A stretch of DNA of 64,000 bases from positions 50,097 to 114,096 of the forward strand of contig CADECY010000012.1 of NCBI GenBank assembly GCA_902825945.1, given 5' to 3'. Position 1 is the stretch's first letter, and each line of letters opens with the position of its first letter. This document shows, piece after piece, positions 51,512-64,000 of the stretch. The position numbers and the translations under genes are program-made. Below the pieces are notes generated by a model that was not told the origin of the DNA, searched no databases, and saw only the letters and a program-made list of their open reading frames with translations. This stretch comes from an uncultured Acidobacteriota bacterium. Lineage in GTDB: Bacteria > Acidobacteriota > Terriglobia > Bryobacterales > Bryobacteraceae.

Positions 51512-54154
51512 CTACGCCGCCACGACTTCGCGCAGAACGTACGGCAGAATCCCACCGAACCGGTAGTACTCGGCCTCCTGCGGCGTATCGATCCGGACCT
51601 TCACCTCGAACTCCACCTTCGTTCCATCCGCTTTCACCGCGGTGACTTTCGCGATCTTCGATCCACCGATCGCCTCCGGGATTCCCATGATCGAATAGGT
51701 CTCGGTGCCATCGAGTCCGAGCGATTCGCGATTCTGTCCGCCCGTGAACTCGGTCGGCAGAACGCCCATGCCCACGAGGTTCGAGCGATGGATGCGCTCG
51801 AAGCTTTCGGCGATCACCGCCTTCACGCCGAGCAGCATCACGCCCTTCGCGGCCCAATCGCGCGACGAGCCGGAACCGTACTCCTTGCCTGCCACGATCA
51901 GTGTCCCAACGCCGTCCGCTTTGTACTGCATCGCCGCATCGTAGATGAACATCTTCTCGGGCGACGACGGATGCATCGTGTAGCCGCCTTCCACGCCTGG
52001 AACCATCAGGTTCTTGAGGCGAACGTTGGCGAGCGTTCCGCGCACCATCACTTCATGATTGCCGCGGCGCGCGCCGTACGAGTTGAAGTCCACTGGCTTC
52101 ACGCCGAGACTCTGCAGGTACTTCCCAGCCGGACTATCGGCGGCGATATTGCCCGCGGGCGAGATGTGATCGGTGGTGATCGAGTCTCCGAGGACGGCCA
52201 ACGCGCGGAGGCCCGCGAGGTCCTTCACCGAAGTCGCTGGATCGACCATTTCATCGAAGTAGGGCGGGCGCTTGATATAAGTGGATGCCGCGTCCCATTG
52301 GTAGATGTCGCCGGCGGGAACCTTGATGGCGCCCCAACGCTCATCGCCCTTGAACACATCCGCGTACTGCGACTCGAACATCTCGCGGCGCACATGTTTG
52401 GCGAGTACGGCGGCCACTTCCTGCTGGCTCGGCCAAATGTCGCGCAGATAGACAGCGGTACCATTCTGGTCCTTGCCGATCGGCTCGGTCGAGAGGTCCA
52501 CATCCACACTCCCCGCGATTGCGTAGGCCACCACGAGCGGCGGCGAAGCCAGGTAGTTCGACCGCACGAGCGAATGCACGCGACCTTCGAAATTCCGGTT
52601 GCCCGAGAGCACGGCTGCGACGTTCAGCTTGCCGCTCTTGATCTCGGCCGCGATCTCATCCGGCAGCGGACCCGAGTTTCCAATGCACGTCGTGCAGCCG
52701 TATCCGACGAGGTTGAAGCCGAGCGCGTCGAGGCTCGCCGAAAGTCCGGCATCGTTCAAGTACTCGGTAACAACCTTCGATCCTGGCGCGAGCGACGTCT
52801 TGACCCACGGCTTCGACGTCAGCCCCTTCGCCAGGGCCTTTTTCGCGAGCAGTCCCGCGGCAATGAGCACCGACGGATTCGAAGTGTTCGTGCAACTGGT
52901 GATCGCGGCGATCACCACCGCACCATCGCGCAGCGCCCCGCTCGACTTGGGCTCGCCGCCCAGCGATGCGAGGAAGTTCGACTTCACGTTAGTCAGCTCG
53001 ATGCGATCCTGCGGACGCTTCGGGCCCGCCAGTGACGGAACCACCGTGCCGAGATCCAGTTCGAGAGTGTCGGTGAAAATCGGGTCCGGCGTGTCGTCGG
53101 TGCGGAACAGTCCCTGCGCCTTGTAATATGCTTCCACGAGTTCGATCAACGCGGCGGGACGATTGGTGAGCCGCAGGTAGTCGAGCGTGAGATGATCCAC
53201 CGGGAAGAAGCCGATCGTCGCGCCGTACTCGGGAGCCATGTTGGCGATTGTGGCGCGATCGGCCAGCGACAACGACGACAGTCCGGTTCCGTAGAATTCG
53301 ACGAACTTGCCGACGACGCCTTTCTTGCGGAGCATCTGCGTCACCGTGAGTACGAGGTCGGTTGCCGTCGCGCCAGCAGGCAAGGACCCGAACAGTTTGA
53401 AGCCCACCGTCTGCGGGAGCAGCATCGAAACGGGCTGGCCAAGCATGCATGCCTCGGCTTCGATTCCGCCGACGCCCCAGCCCACGACTCCCAATCCGTT
53501 GATCATCGTCGTGTGCGAATCGGTGCCGACGAGCGTGTCGGGATACGCGACCGGCTTGTCGCCGTTCTCGTTCTGGAAGACCACACGGGCGAGGTGCTCG
53601 AGGTTCACTTGGTGCACGATGCCGGTTTCGGGCGGCACGACGCTGAAATTACGGAATGACGACTGGCCCCAGCGCAAGAACGCGTAGCGTTCGCCATTGC
53701 GTTGATACTCGAGCAGCGAGTTGAGGTCGAACGAATCCTTCTTGCCGAAGTGGTCCACCTGCACGGAGTGGTCGATCACGAGATCGGCGGGAAATAGCGG
53801 GTTGGCGCGCTTGGGGTCCTTGCCCATTTTCTGGAGCGCTTCGCGCATCGCGGCGAGGTCCACTACGCAGGGGACGCCGGTGAAGTCCTGCAGCAGAACG
53901 CGCGCCGGCATGAAACTGATTTCGCGCTCGGTGGGTTTGCCGTTCCAGTTGGCGACGAACTCGATGTCCGATTTTTTCACCTGCGATCCGTCTTCGTTGC
54001 GGAGCAGGTTCTCGAGTAGAATGCGGATCGATACCGGGATCCGGCTCATCGGGCCGAAACCGGCCTTTTCGAGGGCGTCGAGTCGATAGATAACGAATTC
54101 ACGTCCGCCGGCGGACAGACTTCCGGCGGCGTTGAAACTGTTCGGATTGGGCAT
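51512..54154 (-). CDS. acnA: Aconitate hydratase A
   Basis: An 880-aa aconitase, isomerising citrate to isocitrate in the TCA cycle. [4Fe-4S] ligands are Cys in [11 protein letters not shown] and the pair in [17 protein letters not shown]. Family blocks [39 protein letters not shown] and [12 protein letters not shown] are all present. ATG 54154 ([11 protein letters not shown]) is chosen; the frame extends upstream to 54253 through non-homologous sequence. A -10-like TAAACT (54168-54173) ends 13 nt upstream. It stands alone. Confidence 0.96.
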   Translation of the reverse strand: MPNPNSFNAAGSLSAGGREFVIYRLDALEKAGFGPMSRIPVSIRILLENLLRNEDGSQVKKSDIEFVANWNGKPTEREISFMPARVLLQDFTGVPCVVDLAAMREALQKMGKDPKRANPLFPADLVIDHSVQVDHFGKKDSFDLNSLLEYQRNGERYAFLRWGQSSFRNFSVVPPETGIVHQVNLEHLARVVFQNENGDKPVAYPDTLVGTDSHTTMINGLGVVGWGVGGIEAEACMLGQPVSMLLPQTVGFKLFGSLPAGATATDLVLTVTQMLRKKGVVGKFVEFYGTGLSSLSLADRATIANMAPEYGATIGFFPVDHLTLDYLRLTNRPAALIELVEAYYKAQGLFRTDDTPDPIFTDTLELDLGTVVPSLAGPKRPQDRIELTNVKSNFLASLGGEPKSSGALRDGAVVIAAITSCTNTSNPSVLIAAGLLAKKALAKGLTSKPWVKTSLAPGSKVVTEYLNDAGLSASLDALGFNLVGYGCTTCIGNSGPLPDEIAAEIKSGKLNVAAVLSGNRNFEGRVHSLVRSNYLASPPLVVAYAIAGSVDVDLSTEPIGKDQNGTAVYLRDIWPSQQEVAAVLAKHVRREMFESQYADVFKGDERWGAIKVPAGDIYQWDAASTYIKRPPYFDEMVDPATSVKDLAGLRALAVLGDSITTDHISPAGNIAADSPAGKYLQSLGVKPVDFNSYGARRGNHEVMVRGTLANVRLKNLMVPGVEGGYTMHPSSPEKMFIYDAAMQYKADGVGTLIVAGKEYGSGSSRDWAAKGVMLLGVKAVIAESFERIHRSNLVGMGVLPTEFTGGQNRESLGLDGTETYSIMGIPEAIGGSKIAKVTAVKADGTKVEFEVKVRIDTPQEAEYYRFGGILPYVLREVVAA

Positions 54155-54266
54155 GGGTTGAACCCCTAGTTTACCGCGAGGGGCGCGGCGCGAACCGTGG
54201 TTCTTTCGCGGTGGTGGAGGTAGCGGAGCCGCGCTCCACCGCATGCCTGCCATGGCTGAACAATGG

Positions 54267-54272
54267 CAGAAT
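54267..54272 (+). promoter_or_regulatory. Extended -10 of the ATPase-HNH operon
   Basis: TGGCAGAAT with the hexamer CAGAAT, 7 nt before GTG 54280. It supports that start codon and a leaderless transcript. Confidence 0.4.
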
Positions 54273-54279
54273 AGCTCTT

Positions 54280-55563
54280 GTGTGGATCAAGCGCGTCGAG
54301 ATCGAAAACGTTCGCTCCATTGAGAAGATTGAATGGGAGATCGGGCACAAGGCATCGGCCGGAGCGGGCTGGCATGTCGTCCTCGGCGACAACGGTTCGG
54401 GCAAATCGTCATTCCTTCGTTCCATCGCGCTCGTCTTGATCGGGCCCGAAAACGCAGCCGCGGCAGGTCAGGACTGGAGAACCTGGGTGCGGCTTGGTGA
54501 GAATCGGGCGCGGATATCGCTGACGCTTTCGCCGGATCCATCGTTCGACAAGTTTGCTATGAAAGGCAAGACGAACAAGCAGACTCCTCTTCGCGCCGGT
54601 GTGGAGATTGAGCGCGATGGACCGGCGACGGCCCCCAGGCCGCTCGATACGAGCCCGATCATGAAGCCGGATCGGCACATTTGGGGCAAGGGCTTGGGTT
54701 GGTTCTCCGCCTCCTATGGACCCTTTCGGAGATTCACCGGCGGCGACCGGGATGCCGAGCGTGGCTTTCTCACGAATCCGCGAGTTGGGGCCCACTTGTC
54801 CGTTTTCGGCGAGAAGGTTTCGTTGGTCGAGAGCCTCTACTGGCTCCAGTCGTTGCACCACAAGGCTCTCGAGCGGAAGCCGGAAGGCGCGCTGCTCGGG
54901 TCCATCAAGAACTTCGTCAACCAGGATGACTTCCTTCCTCATGGGGTGAAGCTCGTCTCCATTTCCTCGAGTGGCGTTGCGTTCGAAGATTCCGCTGGGC
55001 TCGAGGTCGAGGTAGAGGAACTGGGTGACGGTTTCCGGTCAATGCTGAGCATGACGTTCGAGCTCATTCGCCAGTTGAGCGCCAAGTTTGAGCCAAGTGA
55101 GATTTTCACGGGCGGCGGCCGGACCATCGGTATCCCAGGAGTCGTGCTCATTGACGAGGTGGACGCCCACCTTCATCCGTCATGGCAGAAGCGGATCGGG
55201 TTCTGGCTCACGGAGCACTTCCCGCGAATGCAGTTCATCGTCACTACGCACAGCCCGCTCATTTGTCACGCCGCCGAGAAGGGATCCATCTTCGCACTTC
55301 CGGTGCCAGGCGCTGGTGGTTCCGGACGGATATTGCAGGGGGCCGAAAGAGACCGGCTCGTGTACGGCGACGTCTCTGACGCCTACGCGACCGAAGCTTT
55401 CGGGGTCGATGACACCGGGTCACCCGAGTCTCATCGAATGCGGGAGCGGCTGGCGGTCCTCAACACGAAGGAGATTCGCGAGGGGTTGTCACGGACGGAA
55501 CTCCGGGAACAAGAGCGCCTTCGGGCCACTTTTCCAGCCGGTGTGCGAATGGCTCAGCGATGA
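54280..55563 (+). CDS. AAA/ABC-type ATPase, PtuA-like, of a two-gene ATPase-HNH module
   Basis: A 427-aa SMC/ABC-type ATPase. Walker A is [13 protein letters not shown] (about residues 36-48), the signature-like stretch is [15 protein letters not shown] (about 255), Walker B is [17 protein letters not shown], and the switch His lies in TTHSPLI. No TOPRIM domain follows, so this is not OLD/GajA. It resembles the predicted ATPases (COG3950 group) that pair with HNH nucleases in Septu (PtuA/PtuB) and retron-linked defence modules. GTG 54280 ([15 protein letters not shown]) is preceded by an extended -10. Its stop overlaps the HNH start (ATGA). Likely senses phage activity and licenses the nuclease; inferred. 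Confidence 0.8.
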   Translation: MWIKRVEIENVRSIEKIEWEIGHKASAGAGWHVVLGDNGSGKSSFLRSIALVLIGPENAAAAGQDWRTWVRLGENRARISLTLSPDPSFDKFAMKGKTNKQTPLRAGVEIERDGPATAPRPLDTSPIMKPDRHIWGKGLGWFSASYGPFRRFTGGDRDAERGFLTNPRVGAHLSVFGEKVSLVESLYWLQSLHHKALERKPEGALLGSIKNFVNQDDFLPHGVKLVSISSSGVAFEDSAGLEVEVEELGDGFRSMLSMTFELIRQLSAKFEPSEIFTGGGRTIGIPGVVLIDEVDAHLHPSWQKRIGFWLTEHFPRMQFIVTTHSPLICHAAEKGSIFALPVPGAGGSGRILQGAERDRLVYGDVSDAYATEAFGVDDTGSPESHRMRERLAVLNTKEIREGLSRTELREQERLRATFPAGVRMAQR

Positions 55564-56342
55564 TTCGAATCGGCCCCCGGGACCTTTCCGCTTCGGCGGC
55601 GACGCGGTTGAAGGAATACCAATCCGCGATCGATCGTGAGAATTCCTACGAGGCTCGAGTGCGGAGGGCCCAGAAAGACTTCAAGGCACACTCCCGGAAC
55701 AAGAAATTCCGGGAGATCAAGTCGGCTCTTGCTTCCATGTGTTTCGGTCCGAGGCGCTGCATGTACTGTGAGGACTCGGTTGCCGATGAGATCGAACATC
55801 ACCATCCGAAGAGCCTCTATCCCGAACTGACGTTCGTTTGGCCGAACTACCTTTATTCGTGCGGCTCATGTAACGGCAAGAAGCTGGCCAAATTCGCTGT
55901 GTTCGATCAAAGCGGGAAGGCCGTCGAGGTCTCGAGAAAGCGCGGCGCCCCACTGCTGCCACCGTTGTCCGGGGATCCGCTGCTGGTCATGCCACGAATC
56001 GAGGATCCGCTCGAGTTGCTGATCCTGGATCTCCGTGACACCTTCTGTTTCGAGCCCAGAGCCGCGGACGGATCGCGGGCTCACTCGCGAGCCCGCTTCA
56101 CCATCGATGCGCTCGCGCTGAACCGGCGGCCACTTCTCCAGGCTCGGTGCGACGCCTATCACAGTTATCGGGCACGCGTTCGGGAGTACGGATCAGCGCG
56201 CAATGCCCGGCGGCATCGTCTGATCCAAGCGCTCGGGCGGATGCCTCATCCCACCGTCTGGCAAGAAATGCGCCGCCAGCATCAATCGATCCCGGAACTC
56301 GCCGAACTCTTCAGTGAAGTCCCGGAAGCGCTCCGCTGGTGA
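55560..56342 (+). CDS. HNH endonuclease, PtuB/TIGR02646-like, of the ATPase-HNH module
   Basis: A 260-aa HNH nuclease. The core is CMYCEDSVADEIEHHHPKSL and WPNYLYSCGSCNGKK: two CxxC pairs for structural zinc, the HH of the catalytic beta-beta-alpha, and Asn of NGKK. Upstream is a helical N-terminus (residues 1-60), and after the core a long helical region to the C-terminus. This order matches HNH proteins encoded next to Septu-type ATPases. Translation is coupled to the ATPase gene (4-bp overlap). The target could be phage or host DNA/RNA. It ends 2 bp from the convergent propeller gene. Confidence 0.85.
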   Translation: MIRIGPRDLSASAATRLKEYQSAIDRENSYEARVRRAQKDFKAHSRNKKFREIKSALASMCFGPRRCMYCEDSVADEIEHHHPKSLYPELTFVWPNYLYSCGSCNGKKLAKFAVFDQSGKAVEVSRKRGAPLLPPLSGDPLLVMPRIEDPLELLILDLRDTFCFEPRAADGSRAHSRARFTIDALALNRRPLLQARCDAYHSYRARVREYGSARNARRHRLIQALGRMPHPTVWQEMRRQHQSIPELAELFSEVPEALRW

Positions 56343-56343
56343 A

Positions 56344-57420
56344 CTAATCCCCCACCTGCTCCAGGATCGCGAAATCTCCCGGATTCCAGGCCTGCGCGAT
56401 GATGTACAGCTTGCCGTTCACCTGCCGGATCACCGAGTTGTGCAAGTGCTGGAAGTTCGCCAACCCGAGCTCTTCCTTCGGCATGATCGTCGACACCAGA
56501 TTGTCGCCCTCGAGCAGATAGATCGGAGCGCCCTTCGTCCGGTCCGGACCATGCAGTGCACCCACCACGCCGTACTGATTCAGGTAGTAGATGTCGCACG
56601 GGAACGAGCCCTTCGGCAGGCTCAACGTCGACACGTATTGGCCGAAGCGCGTGAAGCGGTCGATTTCGGAATTCGGACGGTCGGCTACGTCGATGCGCTT
56701 GGTTCCCGGCGGAACCGTGATGCCGTGGCCCGTGCCGAACTGGCCTACACCGGTGCCCTTGCCGCCGAAGGCGAGATCGTGCCATTCAATGGAGAGCGGC
56801 TTTTTGGCCTCGCTGATCTTGGCCGTCAGCACGTAGTCGAGCTTCGAATAGCCAGTGGCGATGTACATCAACCCGTCGAGCTCCACCATGTCGGTCGGAA
56901 TGAACGGCCCCTTCTTCGCGAAATAGTCGTTCGCGTTGGGATTGCCGAGGTCGACGCCTTCGGCGGGTGTCTTCAGCGTGTGAACGGGCTTGCCGTCAAG
57001 AGTGGTCGTGTACACGCTCGCCGACTCATTCCCTGGAAACATCAAGTAGGGCGTGCCCTTCTTGGTGTACCAGATGCCCGCGTTGTGCGTGTTGGTCTTC
57101 TTCATGTCTTCCGCGGTGGGAAGCATCTTGGTGCTCTTCAGATCGGCGCTGATCTGAATGATGCCCGCGCCCTTGAGCGAGAAGTACGTCTCGCCCTTGC
57201 CGGGCCGCGTATCGACGGCGAATCCGCCGTGCGCGCCCTTCAACACCGCCTGCGCCTCGGAGGGCAGATGGCTTGAGGTGTACAGGACCTTGAACTTGTA
57301 TTTGCCCTGTCCGCTCACTTTCGCGGCGCCACCTTGGGCCGCCGTGGAAGGCATGTCGAATCCGAACCAAGCCGCGCCCAATAGCGCAAGGAACGAGGTG
57401 CTTACGGTGAATCGTCTCAT
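56344..57420 (-). CDS. Exported beta-propeller-like protein
   Basis: A 358-aa protein with a signal peptide (RRFTVSTSFLALLGAAWFGF) and repeated Gly/Asp-rich blade-like segments (VLKGAHGGFAVDTRPGKGET, YTTTLDGKPVHTLKTPAEG, DMVELDGLMYIATGYSKL). NHL/SMP-30-type folds are the best guess, but no catalytic motif is clear. ATG 57420 is supported by TATACT ending 9 nt upstream. The longer frame from 57513 has no signal peptide at its start. Function is unknown. Confidence 0.7.
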   Translation of the reverse strand: MRRFTVSTSFLALLGAAWFGFDMPSTAAQGGAAKVSGQGKYKFKVLYTSSHLPSEAQAVLKGAHGGFAVDTRPGKGETYFSLKGAGIIQISADLKSTKMLPTAEDMKKTNTHNAGIWYTKKGTPYLMFPGNESASVYTTTLDGKPVHTLKTPAEGVDLGNPNANDYFAKKGPFIPTDMVELDGLMYIATGYSKLDYVLTAKISEAKKPLSIEWHDLAFGGKGTGVGQFGTGHGITVPPGTKRIDVADRPNSEIDRFTRFGQYVSTLSLPKGSFPCDIYYLNQYGVVGALHGPDRTKGAPIYLLEGDNLVSTIMPKEELGLANFQHLHNSVIRQVNGKLYIIAQAWNPGDFAILEQVGD

Positions 57421-57429
57421 CGGTACAGC

Positions 57430-57435
57430 AGTATA
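57430..57435 (-). promoter_or_regulatory. -10 (TATACT) of the exported propeller gene
   Basis: TATACT on the minus strand with 9 nt to ATG 57420, implying a leader of about 2-3 nt. Confidence 0.45.
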
Positions 57436-57482
57436 CCGCAAGCCGCCCACACGCGACTCGGTGCAGCGGTGCGAGGGCGCGC

Positions 57483-58676
57483 TTACCGGGGCAGTTCCAG
57501 CATGCCGGTCCAAAAGAGGCCCCGTTTGTCGGCGGGGTCTTGGGTGTACTTCCTGGCGAACGTCAGCTTGCCATCGGCACCGATTCGAAACACCGAAAGC
57601 GACGCGGGTTCGCCGCCGGAGCGCTGCATGTTGGCCACGACGAGCATCGTTCCGCTTGGGTCGAGAGTGAAGGTGCGCGGATGCACGCCGCGCGTTTCGG
57701 CATTCTGGATCAGCGTGGGCTCGCCCGTGTTGTCGTTGACCGAATAGACGGCGATCGAGTTTTCGCCACCCGCCGGACCGCGGTTGCCCAGGTAGACGAA
57801 CTTGCCGTTCGGATGCACGTGGATCGCGCTGGTGGCTTGCCCGGTGGCGCGGGATGGATTGGCGAGCGTCGTCCGTGAGAACAGCGGCGCGGGGCTGAGA
57901 GAGGGTCCATCCACCACCCGATAGACGTGGAGCTCGTTTTGCGCCTCGATCGTCGCGAACACGAACGGACGCCCCGGATGGAAGTCGACGTGGCGTGGCG
58001 TGAAATTGTGGCCTCCGTTCGGCGCGATGGACGCGCGGTTGGAAAGAACGCCGTCACGATAGCCGAACACCTTCACCGCGCCGGGATCCTCCGGCTTGCC
58101 CTCCGCCGCGACGTTGCCGCGAGTGGCGATGACCACCATTCGCCCGAACGGATCCACGCGCACCTGATGGGCGTAGATGCCGAAGTCGAGTCCCACCGGC
58201 TGGGGCTGCTCCGCGCCCAACGATCCATTCGCCTCGATTCGATGGACCGAGGCTCCGCTGGGCAGATTGTAAGCGGCGATCACGCACTTGCCCGCCGGGT
58301 CGGCGGTGAGGAACACGGGCCGCGCCCTCAACGCAACCGGACGGCCGTGCGGTTGGAGCGCGCCCGTTGCGAGATCGACGCGGAACGCCGTCAGTCCGTG
58401 ATGTCCCTGGCCGCCCGCCACGTTGTTGCTCCACCCGACATAAAGATAGCGGCGCGACGGATGAGGCCACGCCTCCTGTACGTTCTCGGGGAGCGTCACC
58501 GAGCCGCGTTTGGCAAGCGTGGCTGCTCCGGCATCGGCGAGATAGGCGGTCAATTCGGGACCCGCCGCGGCGTAGAGGACCGTCTGGCTTCCCGGGGCCG
58601 CGTGGGCAGACACCGCAACGGCGGTGGTCAGGATCAGGGCGGCGATCGGGAGCCGCGCGGCACTGCGGTTTGACAT
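57483..58676 (-). CDS. Exported lactonase-type (7-bladed) beta-propeller
   Basis: A 397-aa protein of the 6-phosphogluconolactonase-like (YbhE) propeller family. A signal peptide (LPIALILTTAVAVSAHA-like stretch) is followed by blades: WPHPSRRYLYVGWSNN, HQVRVDPFGRMVVIATRG, FTPRHVDFHPGRPFVFATIE and RTFTLDPSGTMLVVANMQRS. The family hydrolyses lactones or binds small molecules; the exported copies are uncharacterised. ATG 58676 is fixed by TATACT ending exactly 7 nt upstream. Confidence 0.8.
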   Translation of the reverse strand: MSNRSAARLPIAALILTTAVAVSAHAAPGSQTVLYAAAGPELTAYLADAGAATLAKRGSVTLPENVQEAWPHPSRRYLYVGWSNNVAGGQGHHGLTAFRVDLATGALQPHGRPVALRARPVFLTADPAGKCVIAAYNLPSGASVHRIEANGSLGAEQPQPVGLDFGIYAHQVRVDPFGRMVVIATRGNVAAEGKPEDPGAVKVFGYRDGVLSNRASIAPNGGHNFTPRHVDFHPGRPFVFATIEAQNELHVYRVVDGPSLSPAPLFSRTTLANPSRATGQATSAIHVHPNGKFVYLGNRGPAGGENSIAVYSVNDNTGEPTLIQNAETRGVHPRTFTLDPSGTMLVVANMQRSGGEPASLSVFRIGADGKLTFARKYTQDPADKRGLFWTGMLELPR

Positions 58677-58683
58677 CGCTACG

Positions 58684-58689
58684 AGTATA
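58684..58689 (-). promoter_or_regulatory. -10 (TATACT) of the lactonase-type propeller gene
   Basis: TATACT with 7 nt to ATG 58676 on the minus strand, so the expected +1 is the A of the start codon. Confidence 0.5.
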
Positions 58690-58817
58690 CCCGGCCCGCC
58701 GTGCGCATCGGGCCTGCGATGGCGGTGCCGCGCGAGATGCTGGCACCGCGATTTCGATTGTCCCTGGCGGCCTCTCCACAAATACGGCCCCGAATTTGTC
58801 ATAGTAGAGGTGTCATC

Positions 58818-59032
58818 ATGCGAAAGAAAACTGTTACGCCGGAACCGGAGGTCGTGGCTCCACAAATTCTGGAGCAAGCCAAGAAGGCGCTGTCGGCCGA
58901 CACGATCCAGCGTGCAGCCAAGTGCTCGGTGTGTGGCGGCGAGTGTTCGCCCAGCCCCGAGGAGCAGCTCTGCTGGGTGTGCCGCCGCCTCAAGATCAGC
59001 GCCTGGCGCGATGCGGATTTACAGGCTGGGGC

Positions 59033-59042
<10 letters not shown>
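58818..59042 (+). CDS. 74-aa zinc-ribbon miniprotein
   Basis: A small protein with a charged N-terminus (MRKKTVTPEPEVV), a helix, then a four-Cys motif CSVCGGECSPSPEEQLCWVC followed by a basic helix. The Cys pattern suggests one structural zinc. TGTCATAGT upstream (58797-58805) is a plausible extended -10, 12 nt before the ATG. The last 10 bp overlap the convergent cyclodeaminase gene. I do not recognise the family; a nucleic-acid-binding or regulatory role is possible. Confidence 0.6.
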
Positions 59043-62564
<3,522 letters not shown>

Positions 62565-63126
62565 CGCATCGCGCCAGCAATTCAGTCAGGCTGCTACATC
62601 CCCACCATCTTGTCGCCGGGCATCTCCCGCGCCGGACTCGCGAGCCGACTCGCACGCCTCGCGGAACATCGCCCGCAACCCCGCCGTCTCCGCAACTCGA
62701 GAATCAGTCGCGTCCGGACAGAAGCCACCTCCGTCCACGGACCCTTACTCAGATGATGCAGATCATATTCGGCAAGTCGCCACTCAACAGCACCATCCGG
62801 AACGACGCATACACCGCCAGCCGCGGCCACAGCCAGCGATCGTCCGGCGAAGGCAACAGCAGCCGGCCGTAGGTCACCGCCACAGCGGTCTCAACGGCAT
62901 TTTTCCCCACCGGACGCCGCCCCCACAGGTGCGCTTCCACGTCCCGCCGCGTAATAGAACAACAGCAATGCCAGCCCAGGAGAGGCGCTCCCCGCGGGTG
63001 CCGTTTCGCGGCGGCACCGGCTACCCGACACGTAACTGAGCCGCGACCGTAAGGGAGCGGTGATGGCCAGCGGCTCACTTCGGCGCACGGGCGAGTGAAG
63101 AAGCCACCAAGAACCCGGGGTGGGGA
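62565..63126. other. 562-bp stretch without a convincing gene
   Basis: Between the DedA gene and the DUF433/PIN remnant. Open frames on both strands have poor, Arg/Pro-rich translations and no recognisable family. It contains the short repeat-like element at 63031-63060. Nothing else is supported. Confidence 0.4.
63031..63060. repeat. Short intergenic repeat-like element
   Basis: In the minus reading it gives the peptide-like frame LPYGRGSVT, which I recall appearing in many short hypothetical ORFs of Solibacter-type genomes. Its first 13 nt (63031-63043) recur, inverted, at 22986-22998 beside a hairpin in another intergenic gap. Two partial copies are weak evidence alone. Confidence 0.4.
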
Positions 63127-63986
63127 TCAGCCCTCGCCTTCGTCCACCCGAGGCGACGGGCCCTCCCCCTGCGGATCCCCATCCTCAACCGGAAGCTCCA
63201 TCTGTTGCGGAGGCGGCATAGGCAGATCTTCGATTCCCATGGACTTGATCTCGTCCTCCGCGCACAGTTTGTGGATGTCATTGTCGGTCGAGTACACCAG
63301 ATCGACTCGGTTGGTCTTCGCGATCGCGACAATCTGCCAGTCTACTTCAGCTTCGCCCAGGTCTGCTGCGCTCCGTACCGCAGGCGCTTTCCATCTCCGT
63401 GCCGGAACCAGTGTTCCACCAGTTCCACCGACTCCGCAACATCGAAACCCGCGATCTGGAAGACCGATGTCTTTCTGATGAGCGCGAGATAGCCAGCCCA
63501 GTCTTCGTGCGCCAGCAGCATGAATTCCGAGAGTGCGGGCGCGGGAAGAATGATCTTGGTCGATCGCCCCTCGGTGAGCGAATGAACCAAATGCTCCACG
63601 CGCTCTCGTCCCCTCGCAATCGGCTTCTTGTCCCGTGCCGGAGGAATCTTCGCGTTGGCGTCGAACAGGACGTACAGGAATCCTGTGTCGAAGAGCGCAA
63701 TCAAGGGGAACTCTCTCCAGACCGGAGCCCCTGGAGGAAGTCCAGCCCATCGTCGGCGTTCCGCCACGTACCGGGCAGCGCGCGAATTTCCCCGATCACG
63801 GCCGCTGGTCAGCCGAGGAAAGCACCGCGCCTGCAAAGTGTCGATGGTTTCGCCGTTCTGCAACAGCCCGATCACGTCGTGAACGCCAATCCTTGTGCCC
63901 ATCATGGCCGGCGTTCCACCCCGCACGCCCACGGACTGAACGATGTGCCGGTAGCCGTTGGAGTCGAGGTCATGTCTCAATGGCAT
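63127..63986 (-). pseudogene. DUF433 antitoxin-like and PIN toxin module, frameshifted
   Basis: The frame from 63986 opens with a DUF433 antitoxin-like segment (SVGVRGGTPAMMGTRIGVHD, about residues 18-55) and continues into a PIN nuclease: FDTGFL (first acidic Asp), APALSEFMLLA (Glu), then VEHWFRHGDGK. It stops at about 63342, while the missing PIN C-terminus (LGEAEVDWQIVAIAK, VDLVYSTDNDIH with two catalytic Asp) lies in another minus frame to 63127. One frameshift between about 63360 and 63395 restores it. The DUF433-PIN junction is in one frame, but a TTG overlapping a TGA near 63710 in another frame suggests two genes originally. A sequencing error is a possible alternative. Confidence 0.65.
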
Positions 63987-64000
63987 GGTCCGGAGAACCT

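Noticed and set aside
54280..55563. OLD/Gabija-type ATPase
   Set aside because: No TOPRIM domain follows the ATPase, and the partner is an HNH nuclease rather than a UvrD-like helicase.

Overview
The window is about 64 kb of GC-rich chromosome. I place it in Acidobacteriota, most likely Bryobacterales/Solibacteraceae. This is inferred from gene families: a secreted subtilase with a C-terminal domain of the TIGR03437 type, two Oar-like TonB-dependent receptors, a PSD1 cytochrome/DUF1501 pair, Tat-exported sugar-type oxidoreductases and many TPR and beta-propeller proteins. There is no rRNA, tRNA or CRISPR, and no prophage or insertion sequence that I can see. Coding density is high and most genes sit in tight operons with 1-20 bp overlaps.

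Layout. 0-4 kb: a biotin carboxyl carrier-like protein, a DnaC-like ATPase, a SagB/ThcOx-type oxidoreductase, a 90-aa unknown and an NAD-dependent epimerase, all on +. 4-11 kb (minus strand): a Gfo/Idh/MocA oxidoreductase, a PadR regulator with a small membrane protein, a GT39-like glycosyltransferase, a seven-CxxCH cytochrome-TPR protein, and the response regulator and histidine kinase upstream of it. 11-23 kb: a Pal-like lipoprotein, a phosphoribosyltransferase, a Cys-type formate dehydrogenase, two tandem secreted subtilases, an RRM protein, an SMP-30-like propeller and a creatininase-family hydrolase. 23-33 kb: a GntR/PSD1/DUF1501/deacylase operon divergent from a TonB-dependent receptor and a TPR protein. 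33-43 kb: a three-gene operon (unknown, DyP peroxidase, MBL hydrolase), a TPR membrane glycosyltransferase and a second TonB-dependent receptor. 43-51 kb: an M19 dipeptidase, PPK2, a zinc alcohol dehydrogenase, a decayed aldo/keto reductase behind a Tat-exported TIM-barrel protein, an MFS transporter, a decayed NUC-type endonuclease and a small membrane protein. 51-64 kb: aconitase, a two-gene ATPase-HNH module that resembles Septu-type phage defence, two secreted beta-propellers, a zinc-ribbon miniprotein, an ornithine cyclodeaminase homologue, ligA, a DedA protein and a frameshifted DUF433/PIN module at the right edge.

Two things stand out. The first is the compact ATPase + HNH operon at 54280-56342. 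The second is promoter architecture: at least a dozen genes carry a -10 hexamer (TATACT, TATATC, CAGAAT and similar, often with an extended TGn) only 6-12 nt before the start codon, implying leaderless or nearly leaderless mRNAs. In four divergent pairs the two -10 hexamers overlap on opposite strands. The TonB receptors and the DyP operon instead have clear Shine-Dalgarno sequences, so both initiation modes appear to coexist. Three genes (aldo/keto reductase, NUC endonuclease, PIN toxin) are broken by frameshifts.
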